Assembly: GCA_900321195.1 (NCBI GenBank)
Contig: ONVG01000101.1
Location: 1 to 5,638 of the forward strand
DNA: 5,638 nt
Direction: 5' to 3'
From: an uncultured Eubacteriales bacterium
Lineage (GTDB): Bacteria; Bacillota; Clostridia; Oscillospirales; Acutalibacteraceae
The position numbers were made by a program, and so were the translations under genes. Positions 1 to 5,638 of the stretch are shown here, piece by piece. The notes under the pieces are model-generated. The model searched no databases, was not told the DNA's origin, and saw nothing but the letters and a program-made list of their open reading frames with translations. Position 1 is the stretch's first letter; each line of letters opens with the position of its first letter.

Positions 1-96
1 CCATAGCCTCGGAAACTGATGCCCGTAAAATGCAATCCTTTGCAAGGTTGGGCGGATTAAAGGAAGCTCCCGCCTCTATAGGCGGTGAGTACTTCA
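1..96 (+). mobile_element. Right end of an IS200/IS605-family TnpB-type element (partial)
   Basis: The left edge looks like the 3' end of a TnpB-encoding (IS605/IS1341-type) insertion sequence oriented rightward. The sequence shows a GGAAGCTCCC block, a compact CCGCC/GGCGG hairpin (70-74 with 81-85, loop TCTATA), and then GGTGAGTACTTCAC at 83-96. This order closely resembles the right ends I know from clostridial elements of this family. A short frame ending at the TGA at 17-19 (last codons H-S-L-G-N) could be the tail of tnpB, but five codons cannot prove it. The boundary near 96 is inferred from the typical TTCAC-type end. Such elements transpose as single strands and make no target duplication, so no duplication is expected. 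It could instead be a decayed remnant, since the rest lies outside the window. Confidence 0.55.
20..96 (+). ncRNA. 3' portion of a TnpB-associated omega RNA (reRNA) scaffold
   Basis: The segment folds on paper in a way typical of the guide RNA scaffold of TnpB elements. An outer stem GCCC (21-24) with GGGC (50-53) encloses an inner hairpin CCTT (37-40) with AAGG (44-47). A terminal hairpin follows, CCGCC (70-74) with GGCGG (81-85), just before the presumed element end. In this family the scaffold spans the right end, and the adjacent flanking DNA, here from about position 97, acts as the guide. The stems are seen directly. The RNA identity is inferred from their order and the terminal block; the 5' part may lie beyond the window. 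Confidence 0.45.
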
Positions 97-139
97 CTTG
101 CTCTATAGTTTTTATCAGGACATGCGGTGAAGCTTTTTC

Positions 140-183
140 AGAAGTATTCTTCTTCTTTAGAGAAGGAGAATACTTCTTTCTTT
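140..183 (+). terminator. Strong hairpin, possible intrinsic terminator (rightward)
   Basis: Positions 140-155 pair with 162-177 over 16 bp with one G-T wobble, around a 6-base loop (TTTAGA). The rightward strand is followed by TTCTTT (178-183), so a rightward transcript from the insertion element would end in a stem plus U-rich tail. Leftward, the stem is followed by GAAAAAGC and lacks a U run, so it is a poor classical terminator for the germination operon, although it lies about 84 bp past that operon's stop codon. The 97-260 stretch around it holds no other feature I can support. Confidence 0.5.
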
Positions 184-260
184 GATCGTACTTGAATTGT
201 TCCTCGGTTTCGGAGATATCATACCAAGATGTAACATCTTTCCGATTTCTACATTCCAAA

Positions 261-1904
261 TTATCTTTTGACTTTTTTGACAACAAGGGCTTTTGTGCTG
301 CGGCTGACCGAAACAACAGGGAATCTCAGAGAATATTTTTCCTGACTTACAGCTGAGGTGTATTCCATAAGGGAACATTTAGGAGCAGCACTGTCTATAG
401 TCTTGCTGTCCGTCAGCATGTTTATTTCCTCCATGTCATATCCGAATTCGTCAACAGCCGTTTTTATGGTGTTTTCTGCTGTGTCCTCCGTTATCATAAG
501 GCTGACATTGCTCCTGATATCCTTTCTTTTTGTGAAATATCTCAATGTTTCAATATGCCTTTCAAATGAGCTGTTATCAAGCATTATGAAAAGGCACTGA
601 CTGAAAAGTGCTTTCTTGCCTCTCTGCTTTTCAAGCTCTTCTATTGCCTGCTCTATACTCTCGCCTTCGGAATATATCAGCCTTGACGAGTTCGGCTTTT
701 CGGTATCTCCTGTATCAAGGACGGACATAGTTAATTTATACTTGTCAGTATAGTCTATGCCTATACCCTGTATTATCAGCCTTTGACTGAGCTGTACGGT
801 ACTGCATCCCGACATGATAAAAGCCGATATTATAAGCGCTGTGACTGCCGCACCGCCTGCCGCAGATACACGGAGCTTTGAAGCAGACTTCCTGTACAAA
901 ATGAGCATAAGCGGCACAAGGAAAATGAACACGATATTCAGCACCGCCCACAAATATTTATTGCAGACATAAGCCGTCATTTCAGGCTGTAGCAACAGCA
1001 TCATAATTATCAGAACTGCTCCGTTTATGATACACAGCTTTTTATGCGGTACAGTCTTTAAAACGGTTCTCAGGCTTTCGACAGATGCAAGAAGCATCAA
1101 TGCCGTGCCGCAAAAGCACGAACATACTATAACGAGTATAAAAACAGGGTCGAGCCTTTGAAGATTGCCTGAGCCTTCGGCGGCGCTGTATATCTGAAAA
1201 GAATGTGTGTCCATATAATTTCCCGTTGAGCCTCTGAGCATTATAAGCCCGAACAGCATAAACACAACGGTAATCACTGCAAAGAGTATTCCGCCCGTTA
1301 TGCTCCTTTTTTTGATGTTTGCGGAAAATACATTGTATGAAGCGGCACAGCCTGCCCTTGAAATAATGAACACGATACAGTCCGAAACGCTGAAAAGCGA
1401 AAGCCCTCTTTGTACGGGTATATTTGCCTGTCTGTAGTTCTGCATGAGGAATACGGCAGTAAGCACAGCAGCCGCCGCTATGAATACAAGCACTATCCCC
1501 GACATCCTTGCAGATGCTTCTATGCCTTTCAAAGATGCGTATATACAGCCTGCAATAATAAGCGCTAAAAGCACCTTCGGATCTATCCCGTCGGGTACTG
1601 CTTCAAGCATAAAGCCGTACAGCGCGGCTGTACTATAAAATGCCGAGAACAGAAAATATGCCGAATATATCAGAGGGAGTATCTTCAAAGTCAAAAATGA
1701 GCCTTCTCCCGTTATGCGTCCGTATGAAAGGCTCGGCAGAAACATTATTATCAAAAGCGGAACGGATATCACAAGCGGAAAAAACATGTCCCACACGGAG
1801 CCTATACCCGAAACTGCGGACGAATATATTATCGCCAGGGATATCCTGCAAACAAACAGCAGTATAAAAAACTGCTTCTGAGTTATCATAGGTCTGTCAT
1901 TCAT
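261..1904 (-). CDS. gerAB: Fused GerAB-GerAC germinant receptor protein (GerB permease plus N-terminal GerC lipoprotein domain)
   Basis: Membrane B subunit of a GerA-type spore germinant receptor, fused in frame to part of the C subunit. Counting from the ATG at 1904 (547 aa), residues 1 to about 337 are a GerAB-like permease (APC-type fold, about ten membrane helices). It opens with the typical ITQKQFFIL entry into helix 1. Residues 338-367 are a full lipoprotein signal peptide: basic RKSASKLR, a hydrophobic run, then MSGC with Cys367. Residues 368-547 match the first GerAC domain (GIGIDYTDKYKLTMSVL, later SLRFPVVSVS). A GerAC protein normally continues for about another 180-200 residues; these are absent. 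The gene overlaps gerAA by 8 bp, suggesting translational coupling. I prefer ATG 1904, with AGG 3 bases upstream. A GTG at 1919 is also in frame, but its AAGG sits directly against the start. The families are clear; function of the fusion is inferred. Confidence 0.85.
   Translation of the reverse strand: MNDRPMITQKQFFILLFVCRISLAIIYSSAVSGIGSVWDMFFPLVISVPLLIIMFLPSLSYGRITGEGSFLTLKILPLIYSAYFLFSAFYSTAALYGFMLEAVPDGIDPKVLLALIIAGCIYASLKGIEASARMSGIVLVFIAAAAVLTAVFLMQNYRQANIPVQRGLSLFSVSDCIVFIISRAGCAASYNVFSANIKKRSITGGILFAVITVVFMLFGLIMLRGSTGNYMDTHSFQIYSAAEGSGNLQRLDPVFILVIVCSCFCGTALMLLASVESLRTVLKTVPHKKLCIINGAVLIIMMLLLQPEMTAYVCNKYLWAVLNIVFIFLVPLMLILYRKSASKLRVSAAGGAAVTALIISAFIMSGCSTVQLSQRLIIQGIGIDYTDKYKLTMSVLDTGDTEKPNSSRLIYSEGESIEQAIEELEKQRGKKALFSQCLFIMLDNSSFERHIETLRYFTKRKDIRSNVSLMITEDTAENTIKTAVDEFGYDMEEINMLTDSKTIDSAAPKCSLMEYTSAVSQEKYSLRFPVVSVSRSTKALVVKKVKR
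804..893 (-). other. Internal lipoprotein signal peptide and lipobox within the GerAB-GerAC fusion
   Basis: This encodes the junction between the permease and the GerAC domain: RKSASKLR, then about 20 mostly hydrophobic residues, then I-M-S-G-C, with the candidate lipidated Cys at codon 806-804. A ten-helix GerAB ends in the cytoplasm, so this segment would enter the membrane with N-in/C-out topology, as a real signal peptide does. Lgt and LspA could therefore lipidate the Cys and cut the fusion into separate B and C subunits. The Met at position -3 of the lipobox is less common than Leu. No ribosome binding site precedes the nearest internal ATG (908-906), so separate translation of GerAC is not supported. 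Confidence 0.6.
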
Positions 1905-3438
1905 TTTCCTGCTGTCCACCCTTTATATCGGCACCGGGCATTTCCTGTACCGTTTTGGTTTTCTTTGCCAATATCTTCCAGCCTGCTCTTATTATAACAT
2001 CTCTGAAAAAGTATGCTCCGAAAGGCGATACAGGCGACATATAAGGTATGCCGAAGCTTGTTTTTCCGCAAAGATTTATGAGAACTATACTGAACAGCGC
2101 CGCTATTCCCCATATACCGAAAAGTCCCCCCGCAAGAGCAAAGATAAATCTTAATATACATGACGGAGCATAAAGGTCGGGCACTACATAGGCGCTTATA
2201 GCAGTTACTGCAACGACCATAAGCGTGGGTGCGCCTATAAGTCCTGCGTTTACGGCTGTATCTCCGACTACAAGTCCGCCGACTATACTTACAGCATATC
2301 CGAGCGGCTGAGGCATCCTCAGACCTGCTTCTCTCATTATCTCATAAACAAAAAGTATCAGAACGGTCTCGGCTGTCAGCGACAGAGGTGTAGCGGCTAT
2401 CGAGCTTGCTATCTTATTCAGCAGAAGTGTCGGGAACATCTCAGGGTCAAACGTGCCGAGCGCCGTAAACAGTCCCGGCAAAAGTACGGATATGAAAAAA
2501 GCCGTGTATTTCAGTATTCTTGTGAATGTCGCAAAATATGCCCTGTTTGAATAATCATCAAGAGTCTGGAAATACTCCGTGAACAGATACGGAACTATCA
2601 GCGCCGACGGTACTCCGTCAGTCATTATGGCTATTCGCCCCTCCGTGAGCTTTCCGCATACCGTATCGGGACGCTCCGTTACTCCTACTCCGCTGAAAAA
2701 CGAAAAGTCGTTTCTCTCTTCAAGAAACGGCACAAGATATCCTGACGCAAGCACTGTCTTTGCATTTATCTTTTTAAGCCTGCTTCTGAGCGTCTTTAAT
2801 ATCTCAGGTGAGACCGTATCCGTAAGATAACAAAGCGCTATCTCTGTCCTGCCGGTTTCGCCTATAGTCATAGTTTCAAACTTCAATGCGGGATTTTTGA
2901 GCCTGCGTCTTATCAGCGTCATATTCACTCTCAGCGCTTCGACAAAGCCCTCCTTTGAGCCTCTTTGCACAACATCGGAATCGGGCTGTGATACGCTCCT
3001 TGACGCATACCCCTGTATGCCCACCGCTATCCCTTTTTCACAGCCGTTTATAAGTATCACAGCAAAGCCAGACATAACAGCGGCTTCTATTTTTTCAAAG
3101 CTGTCTGTTTCCATGATGTCAGCCGTATGGACGGCTTTGTATTTTATCTCATTGAAGCATGTATCAGGCTCACTGCTGAAGCTGAACGAAAACAGCGGCG
3201 AAAGCACTCCCTCTGCAAGCACCTGCTTGTCTATCATATTGTCTATCGATATCACGGCGGCATTTATCCCCGAAAGCTTTATATCCCTTACGGCAAGGTC
3301 GGCGCTCTCACCGAAATTTTTTCTTATCGTATCAAGGTTCATGCAAAGCGCAGGCGAAAGCGGAGTGTTTTTCTGCTCGTAAGGCGGCTGTGGTTCATGC
3401 CTATATATTTTCCCGATATCGTCTATCAACCTATACAT
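1897..3438 (-). CDS. gerAA: GerA-family spore germination protein, A subunit (GerAA/GerKA type)
   Basis: A subunit of a germinant receptor in the spore inner membrane, acting with the B and C subunits to sense germinants and start ion release. The 513 aa are normal for the family. The N-terminal soluble part (about 1-290) carries the signature region QRGSKEGFVEALRVN followed by MTLIRRRLK (about 158-181), and TDGVPSALIVPYLF (273-286) leading to the DDYSNR segment. A membrane part (about 305-460) includes PLGYAVSIVGGLVVGDTAV (378-396) and AISAYVVP (413-420). The tail has the usual SPFGAYFFRDVIIRAGW (471-487), where the family commonly has a Pro before the last aromatic position. The start ATG has GGGAGGAA ending 5 bases upstream. 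It is first in the leftward operon and overlaps the next gene. Which germinant it answers to cannot be read from the sequence, so the symbol denotes subunit class, not orthology to one receptor. Confidence 0.95.
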   Translation of the reverse strand: MYRLIDDIGKIYRHEPQPPYEQKNTPLSPALCMNLDTIRKNFGESADLAVRDIKLSGINAAVISIDNMIDKQVLAEGVLSPLFSFSFSSEPDTCFNEIKYKAVHTADIMETDSFEKIEAAVMSGFAVILINGCEKGIAVGIQGYASRSVSQPDSDVVQRGSKEGFVEALRVNMTLIRRRLKNPALKFETMTIGETGRTEIALCYLTDTVSPEILKTLRSRLKKINAKTVLASGYLVPFLEERNDFSFFSGVGVTERPDTVCGKLTEGRIAIMTDGVPSALIVPYLFTEYFQTLDDYSNRAYFATFTRILKYTAFFISVLLPGLFTALGTFDPEMFPTLLLNKIASSIAATPLSLTAETVLILFVYEIMREAGLRMPQPLGYAVSIVGGLVVGDTAVNAGLIGAPTLMVVAVTAISAYVVPDLYAPSCILRFIFALAGGLFGIWGIAALFSIVLINLCGKTSFGIPYMSPVSPFGAYFFRDVIIRAGWKILAKKTKTVQEMPGADIKGGQQENE

Positions 3439-3488
3439 CGGTATTCCTCCCGTTATTATCCGAAAATAGAAGCTCTTATAACTAAATA

Positions 3489-3518
3489 TATATTTGGTAG
3501 ATAAAAGAGGAATTATTC
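3489..3518 (-). promoter_or_regulatory. Possible forespore (sigma-G-like) promoter for the ger operon
   Basis: Reading leftward, GAATA (3518-3514) is followed after 18 bases by AAATATA (3495-3489). The sigma-G pattern known from Bacillus is roughly G-A/T-ATA, 17-18 bases, CATnnTA. Here the -35 fits well and the -10 keeps only the A and the final TA. Transcription would start near 3482, leaving about 43 bases before the gerAA ATG. Germination receptor operons are classically sigma-G driven, which supports this reading, but the region is AT-rich and chance matches are easy. Confidence 0.35.
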
Positions 3519-3529
3519 ATCATGTGAAA

Positions 3530-3558
3530 GTATATTTCAGCTTCATGTGTAAAAAATA
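3530..3558 (+). promoter_or_regulatory. Possible forespore-type promoter for the DUF421 gene
   Basis: Reading rightward, GTATA (3530-3534) is followed after 17 bases by AAAAATA (3552-3558). This resembles the weak sigma-F/sigma-G-like match on the opposite strand of the same spacer. It would start transcription about 20 bases before the DUF421 start codon. No convincing TTGACA/TATAAT pair was found in this spacer. Confidence is limited by the AT-rich context and the poor -10. Confidence 0.28.
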
Positions 3559-3586
3559 ATATCATAATCTTTTTCGGAGGAAAGAT

Positions 3587-4258
3587 ATGATAATTTCAAC
3601 ACTAAGAACCATTCTCCTTTATATAGTCATTATTGCGGCAATAAGGATAATGGGAAAACGTCAGATAAGCGAAATGCAGACAAGCGAGCTTGTTATAACT
3701 CTGCTTATGTCAAACATTGCTTCAATTCCCATGCAGGACACCGACCAGTCAATGCTCAGCGGAATAATACCTATAATGATACTTCTCGTCTGTGAGATAT
3801 CTATATCATACCTCATGTTAAAGCGCTCCAAAATACGCCGTCTGATATGCGGAAAGCCTGTTATTATAATCAATAACGGAAAAATAGACCGTGACGCTAT
3901 GATGCAGTTAAGGATAAGCACAGAGGACATGTTTGAACAGCTTCGCCAGAAGGATATTTTTGATATAAACGAGGTTGCTTATGCGATAATCGAGACAAAC
4001 GGAAAGCTCAGTGTTATGAAAAAGCCCGAAAACGATAATGTAACACTGAGCGATATGAAGATAAAGGCAAAGGACAAGCCGCTTCAGGTGTCTGTAATAA
4101 GTGACGGGGAAATATCAGAGGCTTCGCTGAGATACTGCGGCTTTCAGAAGAGCTATATCGAAAAGGTACTCGGAAACGAGGGAACAAAGCTTTCCGATGT
4201 TTTCATAATGACTATGGATAAAAACGGCGCTTATAATATCATCAAAAAGGAGAAGTGA
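3587..4258 (+). CDS. DUF421 (YetF-like) membrane protein
   Basis: A 223-residue member of the DUF421/YetF family. The N-terminal part (about 1-78) has three hydrophobic segments with the family block RIMGKRQISEMQTSELVITL (20-39). The soluble C-terminal part begins near 88 with GKPVIIINNGKI, followed by the helix containing RISTEDMFEQLRQKDIFDI (109-127) and VAYAIIETNGKLSV (130-143), all typical. A second half-domain fills the rest. In Bacillus, DUF421 proteins such as YetF, YdfS and the mobile 2Duf sit in the spore inner membrane and influence heat resistance and germination; the biochemical activity is not settled. Divergent placement next to germinant receptor genes fits a spore role here, which is inference. 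The start is fixed by GGAGG (3576-3580), 6 bases upstream. It is probably co-transcribed with the next gene, 4 bp away. Confidence 0.9.
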   Translation: MIISTLRTILLYIVIIAAIRIMGKRQISEMQTSELVITLLMSNIASIPMQDTDQSMLSGIIPIMILLVCEISISYLMLKRSKIRRLICGKPVIIINNGKIDRDAMMQLRISTEDMFEQLRQKDIFDINEVAYAIIETNGKLSVMKKPENDNVTLSDMKIKAKDKPLQVSVISDGEISEASLRYCGFQKSYIEKVLGNEGTKLSDVFIMTMDKNGAYNIIKKEK

Positions 4259-4262
4259 GTAT

Positions 4263-4643
4263 ATGCGGAGACTTTATGCCGCACTCGGCGTGCTTGCGCT
4301 TATCGCCGCGATAGTTACAACGGGGTTCATAATAAACACAAGGACTGCGGAAAGTATATTGGAACAGCTGAACTCCGCATACAACTCTGCCGAAAGCGGA
4401 GATATCGAAAAGGCAAGGAAAATATTCAGGGAAGCCAAAAAGGAATGGAGCGACAATGTTGAGATAATGCTTCTTTTCATTTCACACGGACGTATCGACA
4501 GGATAGATGAAGCCTTCGATTCAGCCGAGACCTATCTGAAAAATGACGATATAATAATGTTCCTCGCAGAATGCTCGACTGCGCGTCTGCTCACCGAACA
4601 CTTTATCGATGTTGAATATCCGTATATCAACAATATATTCTGA
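4263..4643 (+). CDS. DUF4363-family small membrane-anchored protein
   Basis: A 126-residue protein with one N-terminal membrane anchor (about 5-25, after MRRLY) and an otherwise soluble alpha-helical remainder. Its layout matches DUF4363: an early helix rich in small and charged residues (ESILEQLNSAYNSAESGDIE), then KKEWSDNVEIMLLFISHGRI (59-78), with the W and the SH pair at the positions I expect, then D-and-E-rich helices to the C-terminus. Members of this family commonly sit directly behind DUF421 genes in Clostridia, as here (4 bp gap). The ribosome site AAGGAG (4247-4252) lies in the end of the upstream gene. Function is unknown; a partner role for the DUF421 protein, with the helical part probably outside the cytoplasm, is inference from gene order. 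Confidence 0.75.
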   Translation: MRRLYAALGVLALIAAIVTTGFIINTRTAESILEQLNSAYNSAESGDIEKARKIFREAKKEWSDNVEIMLLFISHGRIDRIDEAFDSAETYLKNDDIIMFLAECSTARLLTEHFIDVEYPYINNIF

Positions 4644-4645
4644 TA

Positions 4646-4674
4646 TTGACTTATACGAAAATAAAGTATAAAAT
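4646..4674 (+). promoter_or_regulatory. Sigma-A-like promoter for the VanY-type gene
   Basis: TTGACT (4646-4651), a 17-base spacer, then TAAAAT (4669-4674): five of six matches in each element. It begins 3 bases after the DUF4363 stop codon and would start transcription near 4681, about 26 bases before the next ATG. This suggests the carboxypeptidase gene is expressed in growing cells independently of the DUF421-DUF4363 pair. No hairpin terminator is visible between the two genes, so read-through is also possible. Confidence 0.6.
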
Positions 4675-4706
4675 AATTATCGGATACTTTGAAAGGATGA
4701 AACGAG

Positions 4707-5638
4707 ATGAAAAAATGTATTATCGCGGCTCTTGCTCTTTCACTTGTATGCTGTCTATGCTCATGCGGTTCAGACAGCAGTACTCCTCAAAAAATTGTCG
4801 TCAGAAGCGAAAACGCAGTAAGTGAAACAAAGAGCGTAAAGCAGTCGGAGGAAAGCTCACAGGCAAGCCGAAAAGCAGAAGAAAGCTCCAAGACGATCTC
4901 TGAAACAAGTCAGCAATCAGAGGAAAGCTCAGAATCAAGCTCAGAATCAAGCGAACAGTCAGAGGAAAGCTCAGAATCAAGCTCAGAATCAAGCGAACAG
5001 TCAGAGGAAAACTCAGAATCAAGCCAAGAATCGAGCGAGCAGTCAGAGGAAAGCTCAGAATCAAGCGAAGAATCAAGCGAACAATCAGAGGAAAGCTCAG
5101 AGTCAAGCGAACAATCAGAGGAGAGCTCAGAAGTAAGTGAAGAAGAGAGCAGTGAAGATGAAGAAAGTCAGGAAAGTGACGAAAACAGCAGTGATGAAGA
5201 AACCGAGACTGTTTCTTCTGACGGGATATATTACATAGACGGTGCGGCTTATATCGATGGTATAATTATCGTAAACAAGACTTATTCTCTGCCGGAGGAT
5301 TACGGTAACGGTGAAGACCCCGAAGCTCTCAGTGCTTTTTATGAAATGCAGAATGACGCATACAGCGACAACATATATCTTGAAATAATTTCGGGATTTC
5401 GCAGCTATGAAACACAGTATTATACATACAATTCCTTTGTTTATGACAGGGGAACAGAGCTTGCAGACAGAGTTTCGGCTCGCCCCGGACATTCGGAGCA
5501 TCAGACAGGGCTTGCATTTGACATAAACACGACCGCAAATTATTTTGCCGATACACCCGAAGCCGCATGGCTTGCAGAGCATTGTGCAGAATACGGCTTT
5601 ATAATACGCTATCCGAAGGACAAGGAATATGTCACAGG
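4707..5638 (+). CDS. VanY/M15B-family D-alanyl-D-alanine carboxypeptidase lipoprotein with long Ser/Glu linker (3' end outside window)
   Basis: Predicted surface zinc peptidase that removes the terminal D-Ala from peptidoglycan stem peptides. The visible 310 codons start at an ATG with AAAGGA (4692-4697) upstream. Residues 1-20 form a lipoprotein signal ending in LCSC, with Cys20 the likely lipidated residue. Residues 21-171 are a low-complexity acidic Ser/Glu linker. The M15B domain starts near 172 and shows VNKTYSLPEDY (189-199), the SGFRSYETQ motif (229-237) and ARPGHSEHQTGLAFD (258-272). His265 and Asp272 are expected zinc ligands. The segment EHCAEYGFIIRYPKDKEYVTG is normally followed by the Glu-Pro-Trp-His motif with the catalytic Glu and third ligand, which falls past the right edge, so catalytic completeness is not visible. 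No vancomycin-resistance genes are nearby, so a wall-remodelling role is more likely. The linker probably spans the cell wall. Confidence 0.9.
   Translation, partial: MKKCIIAALALSLVCCLCSCGSDSSTPQKIVVRSENAVSETKSVKQSEESSQASRKAEESSKTISETSQQSEESSESSSESSEQSEESSESSSESSEQSEENSESSQESSEQSEESSESSEESSEQSEESSESSEQSEESSEVSEEESSEDEESQESDENSSDEETETVSSDGIYYIDGAAYIDGIIIVNKTYSLPEDYGNGEDPEALSAFYEMQNDAYSDNIYLEIISGFRSYETQYYTYNSFVYDRGTELADRVSARPGHSEHQTGLAFDINTTANYFADTPEAAWLAEHCAEYGFIIRYPKDKEYVT
4917..5144 (+). repeat. Tandem 42-bp (14-codon) repeats in the Ser/Glu linker
   Basis: Four 42-bp units run head to tail at 4917-4958, 4959-5000, 5001-5042 and 5043-5084. A 30-bp unit lacking four codons follows (5085-5114), then a decayed copy (5115-5144). 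The first two are identical and encode SEESSESSSESSEQ; later copies differ by a few bases. Each starts TCAGAGGAA. The array is in frame, so unit gain or loss would only change linker length. There are no unique spacers, so this is not a CRISPR array. Confidence 0.9.

Noticed and set aside
3..185. A rightward open frame with no start codon at the left edge (reads ...ETDARKMQSFARL...)
   Set aside because: It crosses the presumed element end and runs into the terminator hairpin, so it looks like a chance frame over omega RNA sequence rather than the tail of tnpB. The frame ending at 17-19 is a better fit for that.
157..378. A 73-codon leftward open frame overlapping the 3' end of the fusion gene
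   Set aside because: It is out of frame with the GerAC domain, has no visible ribosome site and no family likeness. Its end lies in the hairpin.
804..908. An independently translated gerAC starting at the ATG at 908-906
   Set aside because: The bases upstream of that ATG (CCTTGTGCCGCTT) contain no Shine-Dalgarno match, and the codon lies in the last permease helix, so the single fused product is better supported.
2897..3382. A 161-codon rightward open frame opposite gerAA
   Set aside because: It lies wholly antisense to a clearly conserved gerAA coding region. Its Ser/Thr/Pro-rich translation mirrors gerAA codon use and shows no family motif.
4801..5106. A leftward frame encoding hydrophobic repeats such as LILSFPLTVR
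   Set aside because: It is the complement of the Ser/Glu codon repeats; the pattern follows from the repeat array rather than from a membrane protein.
4917..5144. Regularly spaced repeats resembling a CRISPR array
   Set aside because: The units are directly adjacent, have no unique spacers, and remain in the reading frame of the lipoprotein.
5127..5582. A 151-codon leftward open frame opposite the VanY domain
   Set aside because: It is antisense to a well-conserved peptidase domain, and its translation shows no recognisable family.

Overview
The window looks like the chromosome of a spore-forming, low-to-moderate GC Firmicute of class Clostridia, most likely a Ruminococcus-like member of the Oscillospiraceae. 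This rests on GerA-type germinant receptor genes, a DUF421/DUF4363 gene pair, strong GGAGG ribosome binding sites, and a very Ser/Glu-rich linker in a surface lipoprotein. The genus is an inference from style, not a database match.

Layout. Positions 1-96 look like the right end of an IS200/IS605-family (TnpB-type) element pointing rightward, including the 3' part of its omega (reRNA) RNA. Positions 97-260 carry no convincing gene but hold a 16-bp inverted repeat (140-177) that resembles a rightward terminator. Positions 261-3438 are a leftward two-gene germination operon. It holds gerAA (A subunit, 513 aa) and, overlapping it by 8 bp, a single ORF that joins a GerAB permease to the N-terminal part of the GerAC lipoprotein. 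Positions 3439-3586 are a divergent intergenic region with possible forespore-type promoters facing both ways. Rightward from 3587 come a DUF421 (YetF-like) membrane protein, a DUF4363 protein 4 bp behind it, and then, from its own good sigma-A-like promoter, a VanY-type D,D-carboxypeptidase lipoprotein cut off by the right edge.

How the genes fit together. GerA, GerB and GerC subunits form the germinant receptor of the spore inner membrane. DUF421 proteins are also spore inner-membrane proteins in Bacillus (the 2Duf/YetF/YdfS group). The centre of the window can therefore be read as a divergent spore-membrane locus: receptor on the left, DUF421-DUF4363 pair on the right. The VanY gene appears to be a separate vegetative cell-wall gene.

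The most unusual item is the GerAB-GerAC fusion. A complete lipoprotein signal peptide sits inside the polypeptide, and the GerAC part stops after its first domain. No wholly new system is evident; the fused receptor and its DUF421-DUF4363 neighbours are the best candidates for a second look.
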